From: Streptomyces sp. NRRL WC-3626
GTDB taxonomy: Bacteria; Actinomycetota; Actinomycetes; Streptomycetales; Streptomycetaceae
Direction: 5' to 3'
Assembly (NCBI RefSeq): GCF_000718785.1
Contig: NZ_JOCA01000009.1
Coordinates: 62,001 to 126,000, forward strand
Length of the DNA stretch: 64,000 nucleotides
A program made the position numbers and the translations under genes. Position 1 is the stretch's first letter; each line of letters starts with the position of its first letter. Positions 48,052-56,440 of this stretch are shown one piece after another. A model generated the notes under the pieces. The model was not told the DNA's origin. It was given only the letters and a program-made list of their open reading frames with translations, and made no database searches.

Positions 48052-48915
48052 GTGACCCCCTCCTCCTCTTCCACTCGACTCCACACCTCACGCGGGGAGT
48101 TCGCCGTCGTGGACGTTCCGGCCGCCGCCTCCGGCGCGGCGAAAGGGGTCGCGCTGCTGCTGCCCGGATACACCGGCAGCAAGGAGGACTTCGCGCTGCT
48201 GCACGCGCCGCTCGCCGCACGCGGCTACCGCACCGTCGCCGTGGACGGACGCGGCCAGTACGAGTCGGACGGCCCGGAACACGACGAAGCCGCCTACGCG
48301 CAGGGCGAGTTGGCGCTGGACGTGCTCGCACAGACGCATGCGATCGGGGCGCCCGTGCACCTCGTCGGGCACTCCCTCGGCGGCCAGATCGCCCGTGCCG
48401 CCGCCCTCCTCGACCACTCCCCCTTCCGCTCGCTCACGCTCGTCTCCTCCGGCCCCGCACGGATCTCCGACTCCCAGGAACAGCGCGTGAAGCTGCTGCG
48501 GGACGCGCTCGCGGTGCTGTCGATGGCGGAGTGCTGGGAGGCGGTCCTGGCCATGGGCCCGCCGGAGGAGGTGGGCGGTCCGGCACGTGGGCTCGGCGGA
48601 CACGAGCATCTGCGCCGCCGCTGGTTGGGCACCAGGCCCGCGCAACTACTGGCCACCGGACGCCAGTTGTGCACGGAGCCCGACCGGGTCGCCGAACTGG
48701 CCGCCGTACCCCTGCCGTTCCACGTGCTCTCGGGAGAGCGCGACGACACCTGGCCGGTACCGGACCTCGACGAGATGGCCCGGCGCCTGGAGGCACACCG
48801 CACCGTCGTCGAAGGCGCCGAGCACTCCCCCAACGCCGACCGCCCCGGGCCCACCGCCCACGCCCTCGCCGACTTCTGGGACGGCCTCGCGGCAACCCCG
48901 AACGACACCCTTTAG
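48052..48915 (+). CDS. Alpha/beta-fold hydrolase
   Basis: A 287-residue alpha/beta hydrolase. LLLPGYTGSKEDFALL, VDGRGQYESDGP, nucleophile GHSLGG, VLSGERDDTWPVPD and EGAEHSPNADRPG with the catalytic histidine are visible. The GTG at 48052 begins VTPSSSSTRLH. It converges on the NYN gene and its last four bases overlap that gene's stop. Function within the superfamily unknown. Confidence 0.85.
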   Translation: MTPSSSSTRLHTSRGEFAVVDVPAAASGAAKGVALLLPGYTGSKEDFALLHAPLAARGYRTVAVDGRGQYESDGPEHDEAAYAQGELALDVLAQTHAIGAPVHLVGHSLGGQIARAAALLDHSPFRSLTLVSSGPARISDSQEQRVKLLRDALAVLSMAECWEAVLAMGPPEEVGGPARGLGGHEHLRRRWLGTRPAQLLATGRQLCTEPDRVAELAAVPLPFHVLSGERDDTWPVPDLDEMARRLEAHRTVVEGAEHSPNADRPGPTAHALADFWDGLAATPNDTL

Positions 48916-49805
48916 TACTGCGCCTGCAAGTGGTCCCAGAATCCGTCCCGCAGGGCGCGCCGCAGGTCGGCCTGGCCGCGCAGGGAGTACTGCAGCAGCC
49001 CCTCCGCCTCCACCAGCAGGTCCTGGTCGACGGAGCCGGGCAGATAGGGATGGCCGGGCAGCAGCTCGACCAGCGTGTCCCGGCCCCGCGCCGCCAGCCA
49101 CTTCGCGGCGATCTGCGCGCCGACGAACCGTACGTCCTCGCGGGTGGGCCGGCCCGACGCGGGTTCGTACGGCGGCGCCGTGCGCCGGGAGACGTACGGC
49201 TTGAAGAAGTCCAGGTCGAGGGTGCGCTGGCTGTCGACCTCCCAGAGCAGCGGCTCCGCCTGGTTGCGGCCCTCGGGCGCCTCGATGCCCCAGAGGTGGA
49301 CCCGGGCGCCGTACCCCTGGGCCGCCTCGACCGCCGAGACCAGGTCCTCGTCGCCGCCGAGCAGGGCCGCGTCGCTGATGGCGCGGTGCCGGGCCAGTGA
49401 CTCCAGATCGGTGCGGATCAGGGAGTCGACGCCCTTCTGCTGATTGTTGGCGTTGAGGTTGCCGAGGCGGACCTTGACGTCGGGGAGTTCGGCGATGGTC
49501 TGCTGCTCGGCGGTGTGGATGCGGCGCCTGGCGCCGTCGTACCAGTAGACCCGCAGCAGCCTGCTGTCCGCGAAGATGGTGCGGGCACGGTCGATGAGCG
49601 CGTCGATGAGTCCCTCGGCGTCGAGGTCGACGGCCCGGCGGTCCTCCGTCCCGGCCACGAGGCGCCCCGCGGCGGCGTACAGATAGCCCGCGTCGACGAA
49701 GATGGCGTGCGTCGAGGGCGTCTTCGCCACCTCGGCGAGCATGCGCTGGAGCAGCTCGTTCGTGCGGTCGATACGGGCTTGCAGGGCCGTGAGGTCTTCG
49801 TTCAT
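48912..49805 (-). CDS. NYN-domain (PIN-like) nuclease-family protein
   Basis: A 297-residue protein with a NYN/PIN-like fold: HAIFVDAGYLYAA near residue 37, KGVDSLIRTDL, then ALLGGDEDLVSAV, which carry the acidic residues of the NYN active site. The N-terminal 30 residues form a coiled helix (ALQARIDRTNELLQRML). NYN proteins are predicted metal-dependent RNases. The ATG at 49805 (MNEDLTALQ) is used; MEAMNED 9 bases upstream is an alternative. Convergent with the hydrolase, overlapping by four bases. Confidence 0.8.
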   Translation of the reverse strand: MNEDLTALQARIDRTNELLQRMLAEVAKTPSTHAIFVDAGYLYAAAGRLVAGTEDRRAVDLDAEGLIDALIDRARTIFADSRLLRVYWYDGARRRIHTAEQQTIAELPDVKVRLGNLNANNQQKGVDSLIRTDLESLARHRAISDAALLGGDEDLVSAVEAAQGYGARVHLWGIEAPEGRNQAEPLLWEVDSQRTLDLDFFKPYVSRRTAPPYEPASGRPTREDVRFVGAQIAAKWLAARGRDTLVELLPGHPYLPGSVDQDLLVEAEGLLQYSLRGQADLRRALRDGFWDHLQAQY

Positions 49806-50031
49806 CGCCTCCATTCTCCCGTTGGTCACGCTACGAACACAACCGGTCCCGGTCGGTCTCCTTCGAAACCCTTACTGGTCAGTATTTAGTCGATCGAAAA
49901 ATTTCCTTAGCGTAGGGAATGATTGCCTCCCGCATCCCGTTGATATCGATGGAACACGGGCCCGAGTGGCCGGTGCGCCACCCACCGAGTAGTTCTCCTC
50001 AGGAGGATGACCAGACGAAGGGAGAAGCCCC

Positions 50032-50184
50032 TTGCGCTTCGAAATCATGCGACTCGACGACGTCGACGGCACACCCGTGGACTCGACCGTCGTAGACGCC
50101 GCCTCCGTCAACCGCATCGTTCAGCAGGCCGCCGCCATCGGACAGCGCCTGTGGATCCGCCCGGCCGACACACCGGCCTCATAA
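50032..50184 (+). CDS. 50-aa conserved small protein, TTG start
   Basis: A short gene with TTG start at 50032 and ribosome binding site GGGAGAAGCCCC just upstream. Product MRFEIMRLDDVDGTPVDS followed by VVDAASVNRIVQQAAAIGQ, ending RPADTPAS; an alternative ATG is at codon 6. Looks like a compact alpha/beta mini-protein. It follows an AT-rich tract (49865-49920) that probably contains its promoter. Family unknown; such small proteins are conserved in Streptomyces. Confidence 0.6.
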   Translation: MRFEIMRLDDVDGTPVDSTVVDAASVNRIVQQAAAIGQRLWIRPADTPAS

Positions 50185-50239
50185 CGCGCAGCACGCGGGA
50201 CGCCGGCCACACGGGCCGGCGCTCGATCGCGTACGTCCC

Positions 50240-50273
50240 GGAGCCCCCGTACCGCCATCGGTACGGGGGCTCC
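50240..50273. terminator. 14-bp perfect bidirectional hairpin
   Basis: GGAGCCCCCGTACC (50240-50253) pairs perfectly with GGTACGGGGGCTCC (50260-50273) around a 6-base loop, between the convergent 50-aa gene and marC. Confidence 0.85.
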
Positions 50274-50286
50274 GCGCACGTGCGGG

Positions 50287-50892
50287 TCAGCCGGCCCGGA
50301 TCACCTGGGTCACGCCGTTGATGATCTGCTGCACGGCGATCGCGGAGAGCATCATGCCGGCCAGGCGCGTCACCAGGACCACGCCGCCGTCCTTGATGAC
50401 CCGGATGATGAGCAGCGAGTACCGCATCACCAGCCACAGCACCACATGGATGGCGAGGATCGCCGACCACACCGAGAGCTGCCCGCCGACACCGTCGGCC
50501 TTCTGCACGGCGAGGATGACCGACACGATGGCGCCCGGCCCTGCGAGCAGCGGCATACCCAGCGGGACCAGCGCGACGTTGACGTCCTTCGTCTGCTGGG
50601 GCTCGTCGGTCTTGCCGGTGAGCAGGTCGAGCGCGATCAGCAGGAGCAGCAGCCCGCCCGCGATCATCAGGGCGGGCACCGACACATGCAGATAGGCGAG
50701 GATCTGGTGGCCGAGCAGGCCGAACACGGTGATCACACCACCGGCCACACAGACGGCCTGGAAGGCCATCCGCTTCTGCATCTTGGCGGGCCGGCCCGCG
50801 GTCAGGGCGAGGAAGATCGGGGTGATCCCAGGGGGATCCATGATGACAAAAAGGGTCAGGAAGAGAGAGCCGAAGACGGCGACGTCGAGCAT
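50287..50892 (-). CDS. MarC family integral membrane protein
   Basis: A 201-residue protein with about six transmembrane helices and the MarC-family signature MDPPGITPIFLALTAG at the first helix boundary, plus VALVPLGMPLLAGPGAI. MarC proteins are of uncertain function; an older link to multiple antibiotic resistance is not supported. ATG at 50892. It lies 51 bases after the PHP gene on the same strand, so they may be cotranscribed. Confidence 0.88.
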   Translation of the reverse strand: MLDVAVFGSLFLTLFVIMDPPGITPIFLALTAGRPAKMQKRMAFQAVCVAGGVITVFGLLGHQILAYLHVSVPALMIAGGLLLLLIALDLLTGKTDEPQQTKDVNVALVPLGMPLLAGPGAIVSVILAVQKADGVGGQLSVWSAILAIHVVLWLVMRYSLLIIRVIKDGGVVLVTRLAGMMLSAIAVQQIINGVTQVIRAG

Positions 50893-50943
50893 GACTGCCT
50901 TGCTGGAGGTACGGAGGGGAAGGGGCGGCGCGGAGTTGGGGCC

Positions 50944-51801
50944 TCAGGCCCCGCCGGCCCCCGGGACCGGGAACGCGCCGGTCGCGCGCCGCGTGATCTC
51001 GCCGTACACCTCGGGGTCCGTCAGGAACTCGCCGAGGACGCAGGTCTTCCGGCTGCCGTGGTAGTCGCTGGAGCCGGTCGTCAGGAGGCCCAGCTCCTTC
51101 GCCAGGCCGCGCAGCCTCGCCCGGGTGTCGGGGTCGTGGTCCATGTGGTCGACCTCGATGCCGTCGAGTCCGGCCACGGCCAGTTCGGCGATCGCGGACT
51201 CCGGCACGGTCCTGCCGCGCTTGCTCGCGGCGGGGTGGGCGAAGACGGCGACGCCGCCCGCGTTCCTGACCAGCCGCAGTGCCTCGAAGGGGTCGGTCTC
51301 GTGCTTCGGCATGTGCGCCCGGCCGCCGTCGGCCAGCCACTGCGGGGTGAAGGCGTCGTTCACCGTCGGTACGACGCCGAGCTCGACGAGCGCGCTGGCG
51401 ATGTGCGGGCGGCCCACCGAGCCGTCGCCCGCGATCCGGGCGACCTGCTCCCAGGTGATGGGCACGCCCAGCTCGTTCAGCCTGGCGATCATGCCCTGGG
51501 CGCGCGGGACCCGGTCGTCCCGGACCAGCTCGCGCTCGGCGAGGAACGCGGGCTCCGCCGGGTCGAAGAGGTAGGCCAGCATGTGCATGCTGATGCCGTC
51601 GAGCCGGCAGGAGAGTTCCGCCCCGGTGACCAGGGTGAGCCCCGCCGGGAGCGCGGAGAGCGCCTCGGCGTGCCCGCGGGTGGTGTCGTGGTCGGTCAGG
51701 GCCACGGCGTCGAGACCGGCGGCGGCCGCCTTGCGGACGAGCTCGGCCGGGGTGTCCGTGCCGTCGGACGCGGTGGAGTGGGTGTGCAGATCGATACGCA
51801 C
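50944..51801 (-). CDS. PHP-domain phosphoesterase
   Basis: A 285-residue metal-dependent phosphoesterase of the PHP family. Metal-ligand motifs: HTHSTASDG at the N-terminus, ALTDHDT, GAELSCRLDGISMHML, FAHPAASKRG, and the C-terminal SSDYHG. Related proteins (YciV/RnaAM-like, Rv0793-like) degrade 3',5'-bisphosphate nucleotides or short RNA. The GTG at 51801 has GGAG 10 bases upstream and gives the conserved VRIDLHTHS start. No further context narrows the substrate. Confidence 0.88.
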   Translation of the reverse strand: MRIDLHTHSTASDGTDTPAELVRKAAAAGLDAVALTDHDTTRGHAEALSALPAGLTLVTGAELSCRLDGISMHMLAYLFDPAEPAFLAERELVRDDRVPRAQGMIARLNELGVPITWEQVARIAGDGSVGRPHIASALVELGVVPTVNDAFTPQWLADGGRAHMPKHETDPFEALRLVRNAGGVAVFAHPAASKRGRTVPESAIAELAVAGLDGIEVDHMDHDPDTRARLRGLAKELGLLTTGSSDYHGSRKTCVLGEFLTDPEVYGEITRRATGAFPVPGAGGA

Positions 51802-51970
51802 GACGCATGACTCCAAGCGATGACGGGCGGACGGGGACGCTCCAGGATAACCGGATCCCCGGACGCTCCTTGTCACACCCGAACCCCCTGTGCGCCCCCT
51901 ACCGCGGCCAGGGCGTGTCCGGCGGATCAAGCCAGACCCCGCGACCCCGGCAAGATCCGAACGACACCCC

Positions 51971-52612
51971 CTAGGTCTCCAGCAGACGTGGGGACAGCGC
52001 TCCGCAGGGCACCAGTTCCACCTCGGCGCCGGCGTCCCGTAGGTCGGTGAGGACCAGTTCGTCGTACATCAGCAGCCCGGACTGCTCGGGCCACACCACC
52101 GCCCACAGCCACATCCCGAGCGCCTCGCCGGCGAAGACGGCGCGGTCGTCCGGTGTCTGGGCGACATGCCAGAGCGGGGTCGGCCGGCCCGCCGCCAGCA
52201 CCTTGGCCTGCGGCGGCTTCTCGACGTTCATGTACGGTCCCGGGTCCGGGGCGTCGAGGCCCGCGTACCGCGCGCCGAGGCCCACGCCGAGTTCCTCGGC
52301 GACCAGGATCAGCTCGCCCATGCCGCCGAGCGGTCCGGGCCCGGTGCACGCGACGGCGGTCGCCCGGCCCCCGCTGCGGTCGTCACCCGCGCAGGCCACA
52401 CCCGTGAACAGCCAGCCCACCGGCAGCGGCCACGGCATCCACACCGGCACCTTCGTGCGGTGCACGACGACTTCGAGGGCTTCGACGCTCGGCGGTATCA
52501 CGGGCTGCACCGGGTGCACCGTGCCGTGCACGGCGCACTGCCAGGCATCCGAGAAGAGGCCGGGAGCCCTGACCCGGCCACCGCACTTCGGGCAACTGGG
52601 TTCGCCCCTCAT
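51971..52612 (-). CDS. DUF6758-type conserved protein with N-terminal zinc ribbon
   Basis: A 213-residue protein beginning with a zinc knuckle, CPKCGGRVRAPGLFSDAWQC-like (two cysteine pairs within 20 residues). It is followed by a conserved region (PVWMPWPLPVGWLFTGVAC, AVACTGPGPLGGMGELILVAEE, LWHVAQTPDDRAVFAGEALG). No catalytic motif is recognised. ATG at 52612. Seen in Streptomyces and relatives from memory; function unknown. Confidence 0.7.
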   Translation of the reverse strand: MRGEPSCPKCGGRVRAPGLFSDAWQCAVHGTVHPVQPVIPPSVEALEVVVHRTKVPVWMPWPLPVGWLFTGVACAGDDRSGGRATAVACTGPGPLGGMGELILVAEELGVGLGARYAGLDAPDPGPYMNVEKPPQAKVLAAGRPTPLWHVAQTPDDRAVFAGEALGMWLWAVVWPEQSGLLMYDELVLTDLRDAGAEVELVPCGALSPRLLET

Positions 52613-52723
52613 AGGGCCCCACGGTCCTACCCGTACCGCGCCACGTCAAGGACGATCACCCGCCCGGCGCGCCTGTCCGCCGACGTCACGGGCCCACGGG
52701 GCGGCGACATCCGGCCATGGACA

Positions 52724-53308
52724 TCAGTCCAGCGGGACCGGCCGCCGGAACGGATCCCGCAGATCCGTGCCCTGGTCCAGCCAGCGTTCCTGGAGGGCCT
52801 GGGCGCCGTGCACCCGCTTCCAGGCGGCCTCGTTCGGGGTCATCGGCAGCAGCGGCAGGAACCGTACGGGATCGAGGGGGCGGTCGAGCTCCAGGTCCTC
52901 CACCAGTCCGCCCGGCTCGGCGACCAGCACCGAGGTGAACGGGGCACCGGGCCACAGCGGTTCCCCCACGTCGAGCGAGGCGCCGGGGGCCACGACCACA
53001 CCCTCGACCTGCGGGGAGGCGGCGAGTACGGCGAGCGGGCGCAGCACCTTGTCGGTGTCGGCCGCGCCGGCCCGGACGGAGAGCAGCAGCTCCACGCGCG
53101 GACCCTCGACCGGGTCGGCGATCACCGACGTGGGGTCGGCCATGGGCTGCGCGGACATACCGAGGGTGGCGTAGCGCACGATGTCGCCCTCGTGGAAGCG
53201 CAGTACCTCGATGCGGTCGGTGCCGAGGAAGGTGACCGCCGCGCGGGCGTCCGGTTCGCCCAGCGCCGTGAGCAACCGGGCCTCGACCAGAGGAAGAACA
53301 TCAGCCAT
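52724..53308 (-). CDS. Suppressor-of-fused-like domain protein
   Basis: A 194-residue protein with the pattern of actinobacterial SUFU-like proteins: VLRFHEGDIVRYATLGMSAQPMAD, GPRVELLLSVRAG, VLVAEPGG, and FLPLLPMTPNEAAWKRVHG with the terminal WLDQGTDL. ATG at 53308 is the first position matching the family. It is divergent from the corA leader; the promoter must lie within the shared 495-base gap. Confidence 0.72.
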   Translation of the reverse strand: MADVLPLVEARLLTALGEPDARAAVTFLGTDRIEVLRFHEGDIVRYATLGMSAQPMADPTSVIADPVEGPRVELLLSVRAGAADTDKVLRPLAVLAASPQVEGVVVAPGASLDVGEPLWPGAPFTSVLVAEPGGLVEDLELDRPLDPVRFLPLLPMTPNEAAWKRVHGAQALQERWLDQGTDLRDPFRRPVPLD

Positions 53309-53350
53309 GCGGCGAGCATAGAACTCGTCAGCGGCGGGCAAAGCGGAGCC

Positions 53351-53376
53351 TTGACACGGCAGTCGGCTGATACGCT
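53351..53376 (+). promoter_or_regulatory. candidate corA promoter
   Basis: TTGACA at 53351-53356 is a perfect -35 hexamer. TACGCT at 53371-53376 fits TAnnnT but at a short 14-base spacing, so the exact -10 is uncertain. It is upstream of the hairpin-rich leader. Confidence 0.45.
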
Positions 53377-53385
53377 TGGCCGGTG

Positions 53386-53514
53386 GTTCGGGCAGCACGC
53401 AGAAGCGTCCGGTCGTCCCGAACGCTGTAAGGACCCCTGCTCCAAGGGGTCGATCCCTTGAAGGGATCGTGGATCGTCCCTTACGAGGGACCGACCGGAG
53501 GAGGTGGGGCTGGC
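53386..53514 (+). promoter_or_regulatory. structured corA leader: four stem-loops
   Basis: In order: GTTCGGG (53386-53392) with CCCGAAC (53417-53423); ACCCCT (53433-53438) with AGGGGT (53445-53450); CGATCCCTT (53451-53459) with AAGGGATCG (53461-53469); GTCCCT (53476-53481) with AGGGAC (53486-53491). The last three share a CCCT/AGGG core, so alternative pairings are possible. A strong GGAGGAGG (53497-53504) follows. The gap from 53309 to 53803 contains this leader, the small ORF below and little else. Confidence 0.65.
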
Positions 53515-53562
53515 ATGGACCGAAGTCGACCGTGCAGTAGCACCCGCTCTTCCGCCCGCTGA
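53515..53562 (+). CDS. 15-codon leader peptide ORF upstream of corA
   Basis: ATG at 53515 is 10 bases after GGAGGAGG and encodes MDRSRPCSSTRSSAR, ending at TGA 53560-53562. Arg- and Ser-rich with one Pro. It is in a different frame from corA. A regulatory leader role is inferred from position and the strong ribosome binding site. Confidence 0.45.
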   Translation: MDRSRPCSSTRSSAR

Positions 53563-53803
53563 GGCAGCTGCTCCTGTCTGGCTCCCGCCTTTCGTCCGCG
53601 CGTCTTCATCGGAAGAGCACTTTGTTTCGTTCCGCCTGATCTGCCCCAGTAGCTGTATCAGCGACGAACCTCGCCACCGCGACGGTGCGGTGCTCCCCGC
53701 TTTGTGGACGTGCCAAACATCCGCAGTCCAGGACGTCCTCATTCCGGGTTGTTCCATCCGTCGTACCGGCGCCTTTCGTTGCCTGTCCGCGAAGGAGCCC
53801 GCC

Positions 53804-54925
53804 ATGTCGATGATCCGCGACCTGCGCGCCGTGGTCCGTCCCGCCTCCCGCATCTCGCTGCGCAAGGAGAGCGGCCCGTACGACACCACCCGCGACCCCG
53901 CGACGACCACCGCCGTCGTCGACTGCGCCGTCTACCGCGACGGCCGCCGCCTCCCGTCCGAGGCCGGCCCGCTCACCCCGCACGAGGCGATGCGGCAGGT
54001 GCGCCGCGACGGAGGCTTCGTGTGGATCGGTCTGCACGAGCCGAACGAGGCCGAATTCGCCGGTATCGCCCGGGAGTTCGGGCTGCACCCGCTGGCCGTG
54101 GAGGATGCCGTCCAGGCCCATCAGCGGCCCAAGCTGGAGCGCTACGACGACTCGTTGTTCACGGTGTTCAAGACCGTCCACTACATCGACCACGACCGGC
54201 TCTCCTCCACCAGCGAGGTCGTCGAGACCGGCGAGGTCATGTGCTTCACCGGCCGGGACTTCTTCATCACCGTCCGGCACGGCGGACAGGGCTCCCTGCG
54301 GGCCCTGCGGCACCGCCTCCAGGACGACCCCGAACTGCTGGCCAAAGGCCCCTCGGCCGTGCTGCACGCCATCGCCGACCATGTGGTGGACGGCTACATC
54401 GCGGTGGCCGACGCGGTGCAGGACGACATCGACGAGGTCGAGACGGAAGTCTTCTCGCCGGGCCGCAAGGGCACCCCGCGCGGTACGGACGCCGGCCAGA
54501 TCTACCAACTCAAGCGTGAGGTACTGGACTTCAAGCGGGCCGTGGCGCCGCTGCTGCGGCCGATGCAGCTGCTGAGCGAGCGGCCGATGCGGCTGATCGA
54601 CCCGGAGATCCAGAAGTACTTCCGGGATGTCGCCGACCATCTGGCGCGAGTGCAGGAGCAGGTCATCGGCTTCGACGAACTGCTGAACTCCATCCTCCAG
54701 GCCAACCTCGCGCAGGCGTCCGTGGCACAGAACGAGGACATGCGGAAGATCACCTCGTGGGCCGCCATCATCGCCGTACCGACCATGGTGTGCGGGGTGT
54801 ACGGGATGAACTTCGACCACATGCCCGAGACCCACTGGAGGTACGGCTATCCGCTGGTCCTCAGCATCACCGTGGGCATGTGCCTGGGCATCCACCGGAC
54901 ACTGAAGCGCAACGGCTGGCTCTGA
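53804..54925 (+). CDS. corA: CorA-type magnesium/cobalt transporter
   Basis: A 373-residue CorA-family channel. The large N-terminal cytosolic domain contains LAVEDAVQAHQRPKLERYDDSLF. The long stalk helix runs to the end. Two C-terminal membrane helices follow, with the signature YGMN at residues 333-336 (GMN at 334-336) and periplasmic loop HMPETHWRYG. It forms a pentameric channel for Mg2+ (also Co2+). ATG at 53804 has GAAGGAGCCC upstream. A preceding in-frame open stretch (from GTG 53504) is probably leader, not protein. Confidence 0.93.
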   Translation: MSMIRDLRAVVRPASRISLRKESGPYDTTRDPATTTAVVDCAVYRDGRRLPSEAGPLTPHEAMRQVRRDGGFVWIGLHEPNEAEFAGIAREFGLHPLAVEDAVQAHQRPKLERYDDSLFTVFKTVHYIDHDRLSSTSEVVETGEVMCFTGRDFFITVRHGGQGSLRALRHRLQDDPELLAKGPSAVLHAIADHVVDGYIAVADAVQDDIDEVETEVFSPGRKGTPRGTDAGQIYQLKREVLDFKRAVAPLLRPMQLLSERPMRLIDPEIQKYFRDVADHLARVQEQVIGFDELLNSILQANLAQASVAQNEDMRKITSWAAIIAVPTMVCGVYGMNFDHMPETHWRYGYPLVLSITVGMCLGIHRTLKRNGWL

Positions 54926-54948
54926 GGGTCCCTGGATAGGCTGGGCCC

Positions 54949-55479
54949 ATGACACGTGCGCTGCTCGACCGGGCCCTCATCGAGGAGGCCACGAAGAAGT
55001 CCGGCCTCGTCTGGGTCAGGGGGCCCGGCGCGGCGGCCCGCGCGCTGTGGCACGTGTGGCACGAGGGCGCCGCGTGCGTGATCGGCGACGGGCCCGGCGA
55101 GCAGCCGCTGCCGGGGCTGGCCGACGGCGCGTCCGCCGAGGTCACGGTCCGCAGCAAGGACAAGGGCGGCCGGCTGGTCTCCTGGACCGCGCGGGTCGTC
55201 GAGCTGCCGTCCGGCTCCGAGCGGTGGACGGCGGCGGTGGCCGAGCTGAAGGGCAAGCGGCTCAACGCGCCCGACGGCGAGGCGATGACCGGCCGCTGGG
55301 CCCGCGAGTGCCGCGTCCTGCGCCTGGAGCCGACCGGGACGACGGCCCCGCTCCCCGACGACTCCCTGGCCGAGGCTCCGCTGCCCACCCCGGCCACGAC
55401 CCGGCACCCCGTCCCGGCGGGCCTGCCCCGGCTGCTGTTCAGGAAGAGGAAGCGGCGGGGTCAGGACGTCGGGAGCTGA
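54949..55479 (+). CDS. conserved hypothetical protein
   Basis: A 176-residue protein with a structured first ~130 residues (LVWVRGPGAAARALWHVWHEGAACVIGDGP, VTVRSKDKGGRLVSWTARV), possibly a split beta-barrel like pyridoxamine-oxidase relatives, and a Pro/basic tail (LLFRKRKRRG). No active site recognised. It follows corA by 23 bases and overlaps the convergent lipoprotein gene by 19 bases. Confidence 0.7.
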   Translation: MTRALLDRALIEEATKKSGLVWVRGPGAAARALWHVWHEGAACVIGDGPGEQPLPGLADGASAEVTVRSKDKGGRLVSWTARVVELPSGSERWTAAVAELKGKRLNAPDGEAMTGRWARECRVLRLEPTGTTAPLPDDSLAEAPLPTPATTRHPVPAGLPRLLFRKRKRRGQDVGS

Positions 55480-56225
55480 CCGCCGTAGTCCAGGGTCTCG
55501 TCCTCGGCCGGCTTCTTCACGTCGAAGTCGGTGCCCCAGTCGGAGAAGGTGAGGGTGCCCGCCTTGCCGGCGCGTACCAGCCGGACCGGATACGGCAGGC
55601 CCTCGAGCGAGACGTCCAGGGTGCCGCCGGAACCGTCGTCGCCGGTGACGCGGATGGTGCGGACGCCCGACTGCTCGTGGTGGCCGTCCGTGGCCAGCTT
55701 GCCGTGCAGGGTCAGCAGACCGTCGAGGAGAACGTTCTTGTCCGTGAAGCCGATGAACTTCTTGTACGAGGGGTCGGCCTGCGGCACCTTCACATACTTC
55801 TCGGCGAGCTTGCCGGCCGCCGCCGCGTCCGTCTTGCCGTCGGTCTTGCCGTCGGACTCGTCGTCCGCGTGACCCCAGAACTCGGCTCCGGCCTTCAGAT
55901 ACAGCTCGTCGTCGACGCGCAGCAGACGGAACGTCTCCCCCTTGGCACTGAGCGAGCCGACACCGCCCTGCTCCTTCAGCCGCATGTCCAGCGTGTAGGT
56001 ACGCTCGCCGGCGACCACGGTGCCGTGCAGCCGTACGGTGCCGGCCGATGTGGCGGCCTTCTGGGCTCTGCCCTGGATCTCGTCGGCGGACAGTCTGCCG
56101 ACCCCGTTGGTGCCCTCGTTCGGATCCTCGGAGCATCCCGTGAGCGCCGTTCCCGTCACGAGCAGTGCGCACACGGCGCCGGCCAGCGTGGCCCTGCGGG
56201 AACGGCCCTGGGAGATCGGAATCAC
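55461..56225 (-). CDS. LppX/LprAFG-type lipoprotein
   Basis: A 254-residue lipoprotein: signal peptide with lipobox LTGC at about residue 25 and a mature domain of the LppX_LprAFG type (GTVRLHGTVVAGERTYTLDMRLK, KGETFRLLRVDDELYLKAGAEFW). The family binds lipids or lipoarabinomannan precursors in mycobacteria. GTG at 56225 places the lipobox correctly. A short repeat (DGKTDGKTD) sits in the middle. Confidence 0.78.
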   Translation of the reverse strand: MIPISQGRSRRATLAGAVCALLVTGTALTGCSEDPNEGTNGVGRLSADEIQGRAQKAATSAGTVRLHGTVVAGERTYTLDMRLKEQGGVGSLSAKGETFRLLRVDDELYLKAGAEFWGHADDESDGKTDGKTDAAAAGKLAEKYVKVPQADPSYKKFIGFTDKNVLLDGLLTLHGKLATDGHHEQSGVRTIRVTGDDGSGGTLDVSLEGLPYPVRLVRAGKAGTLTFSDWGTDFDVKKPAEDETLDYGGQLPTS

Positions 56226-56440
56226 AGGTGGGCTGCCTCTCTGACGGGGGACCTGAACGGCGTACCGCAGAGTACCGGGGCCGGGAGACCCGAGCGGAGC
56301 CAGTCCGTCCGGACCGGCCACCGACGCACGGATGATCGGTACGGGCTAGCCTGAAGCCCACCCGAGCGGGCAATCCGAACAACAGACGCAGCAGGCGGTA
56401 CACGGCAACGAAACACCCCGCGGGGAAAGGAGTGGCGGCC

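Noticed and set aside
53386..53560. M-box (ykoK) magnesium riboswitch
   Set aside because: The stems do not match the remembered M-box consensus; I keep it only as an unclassified structured leader.
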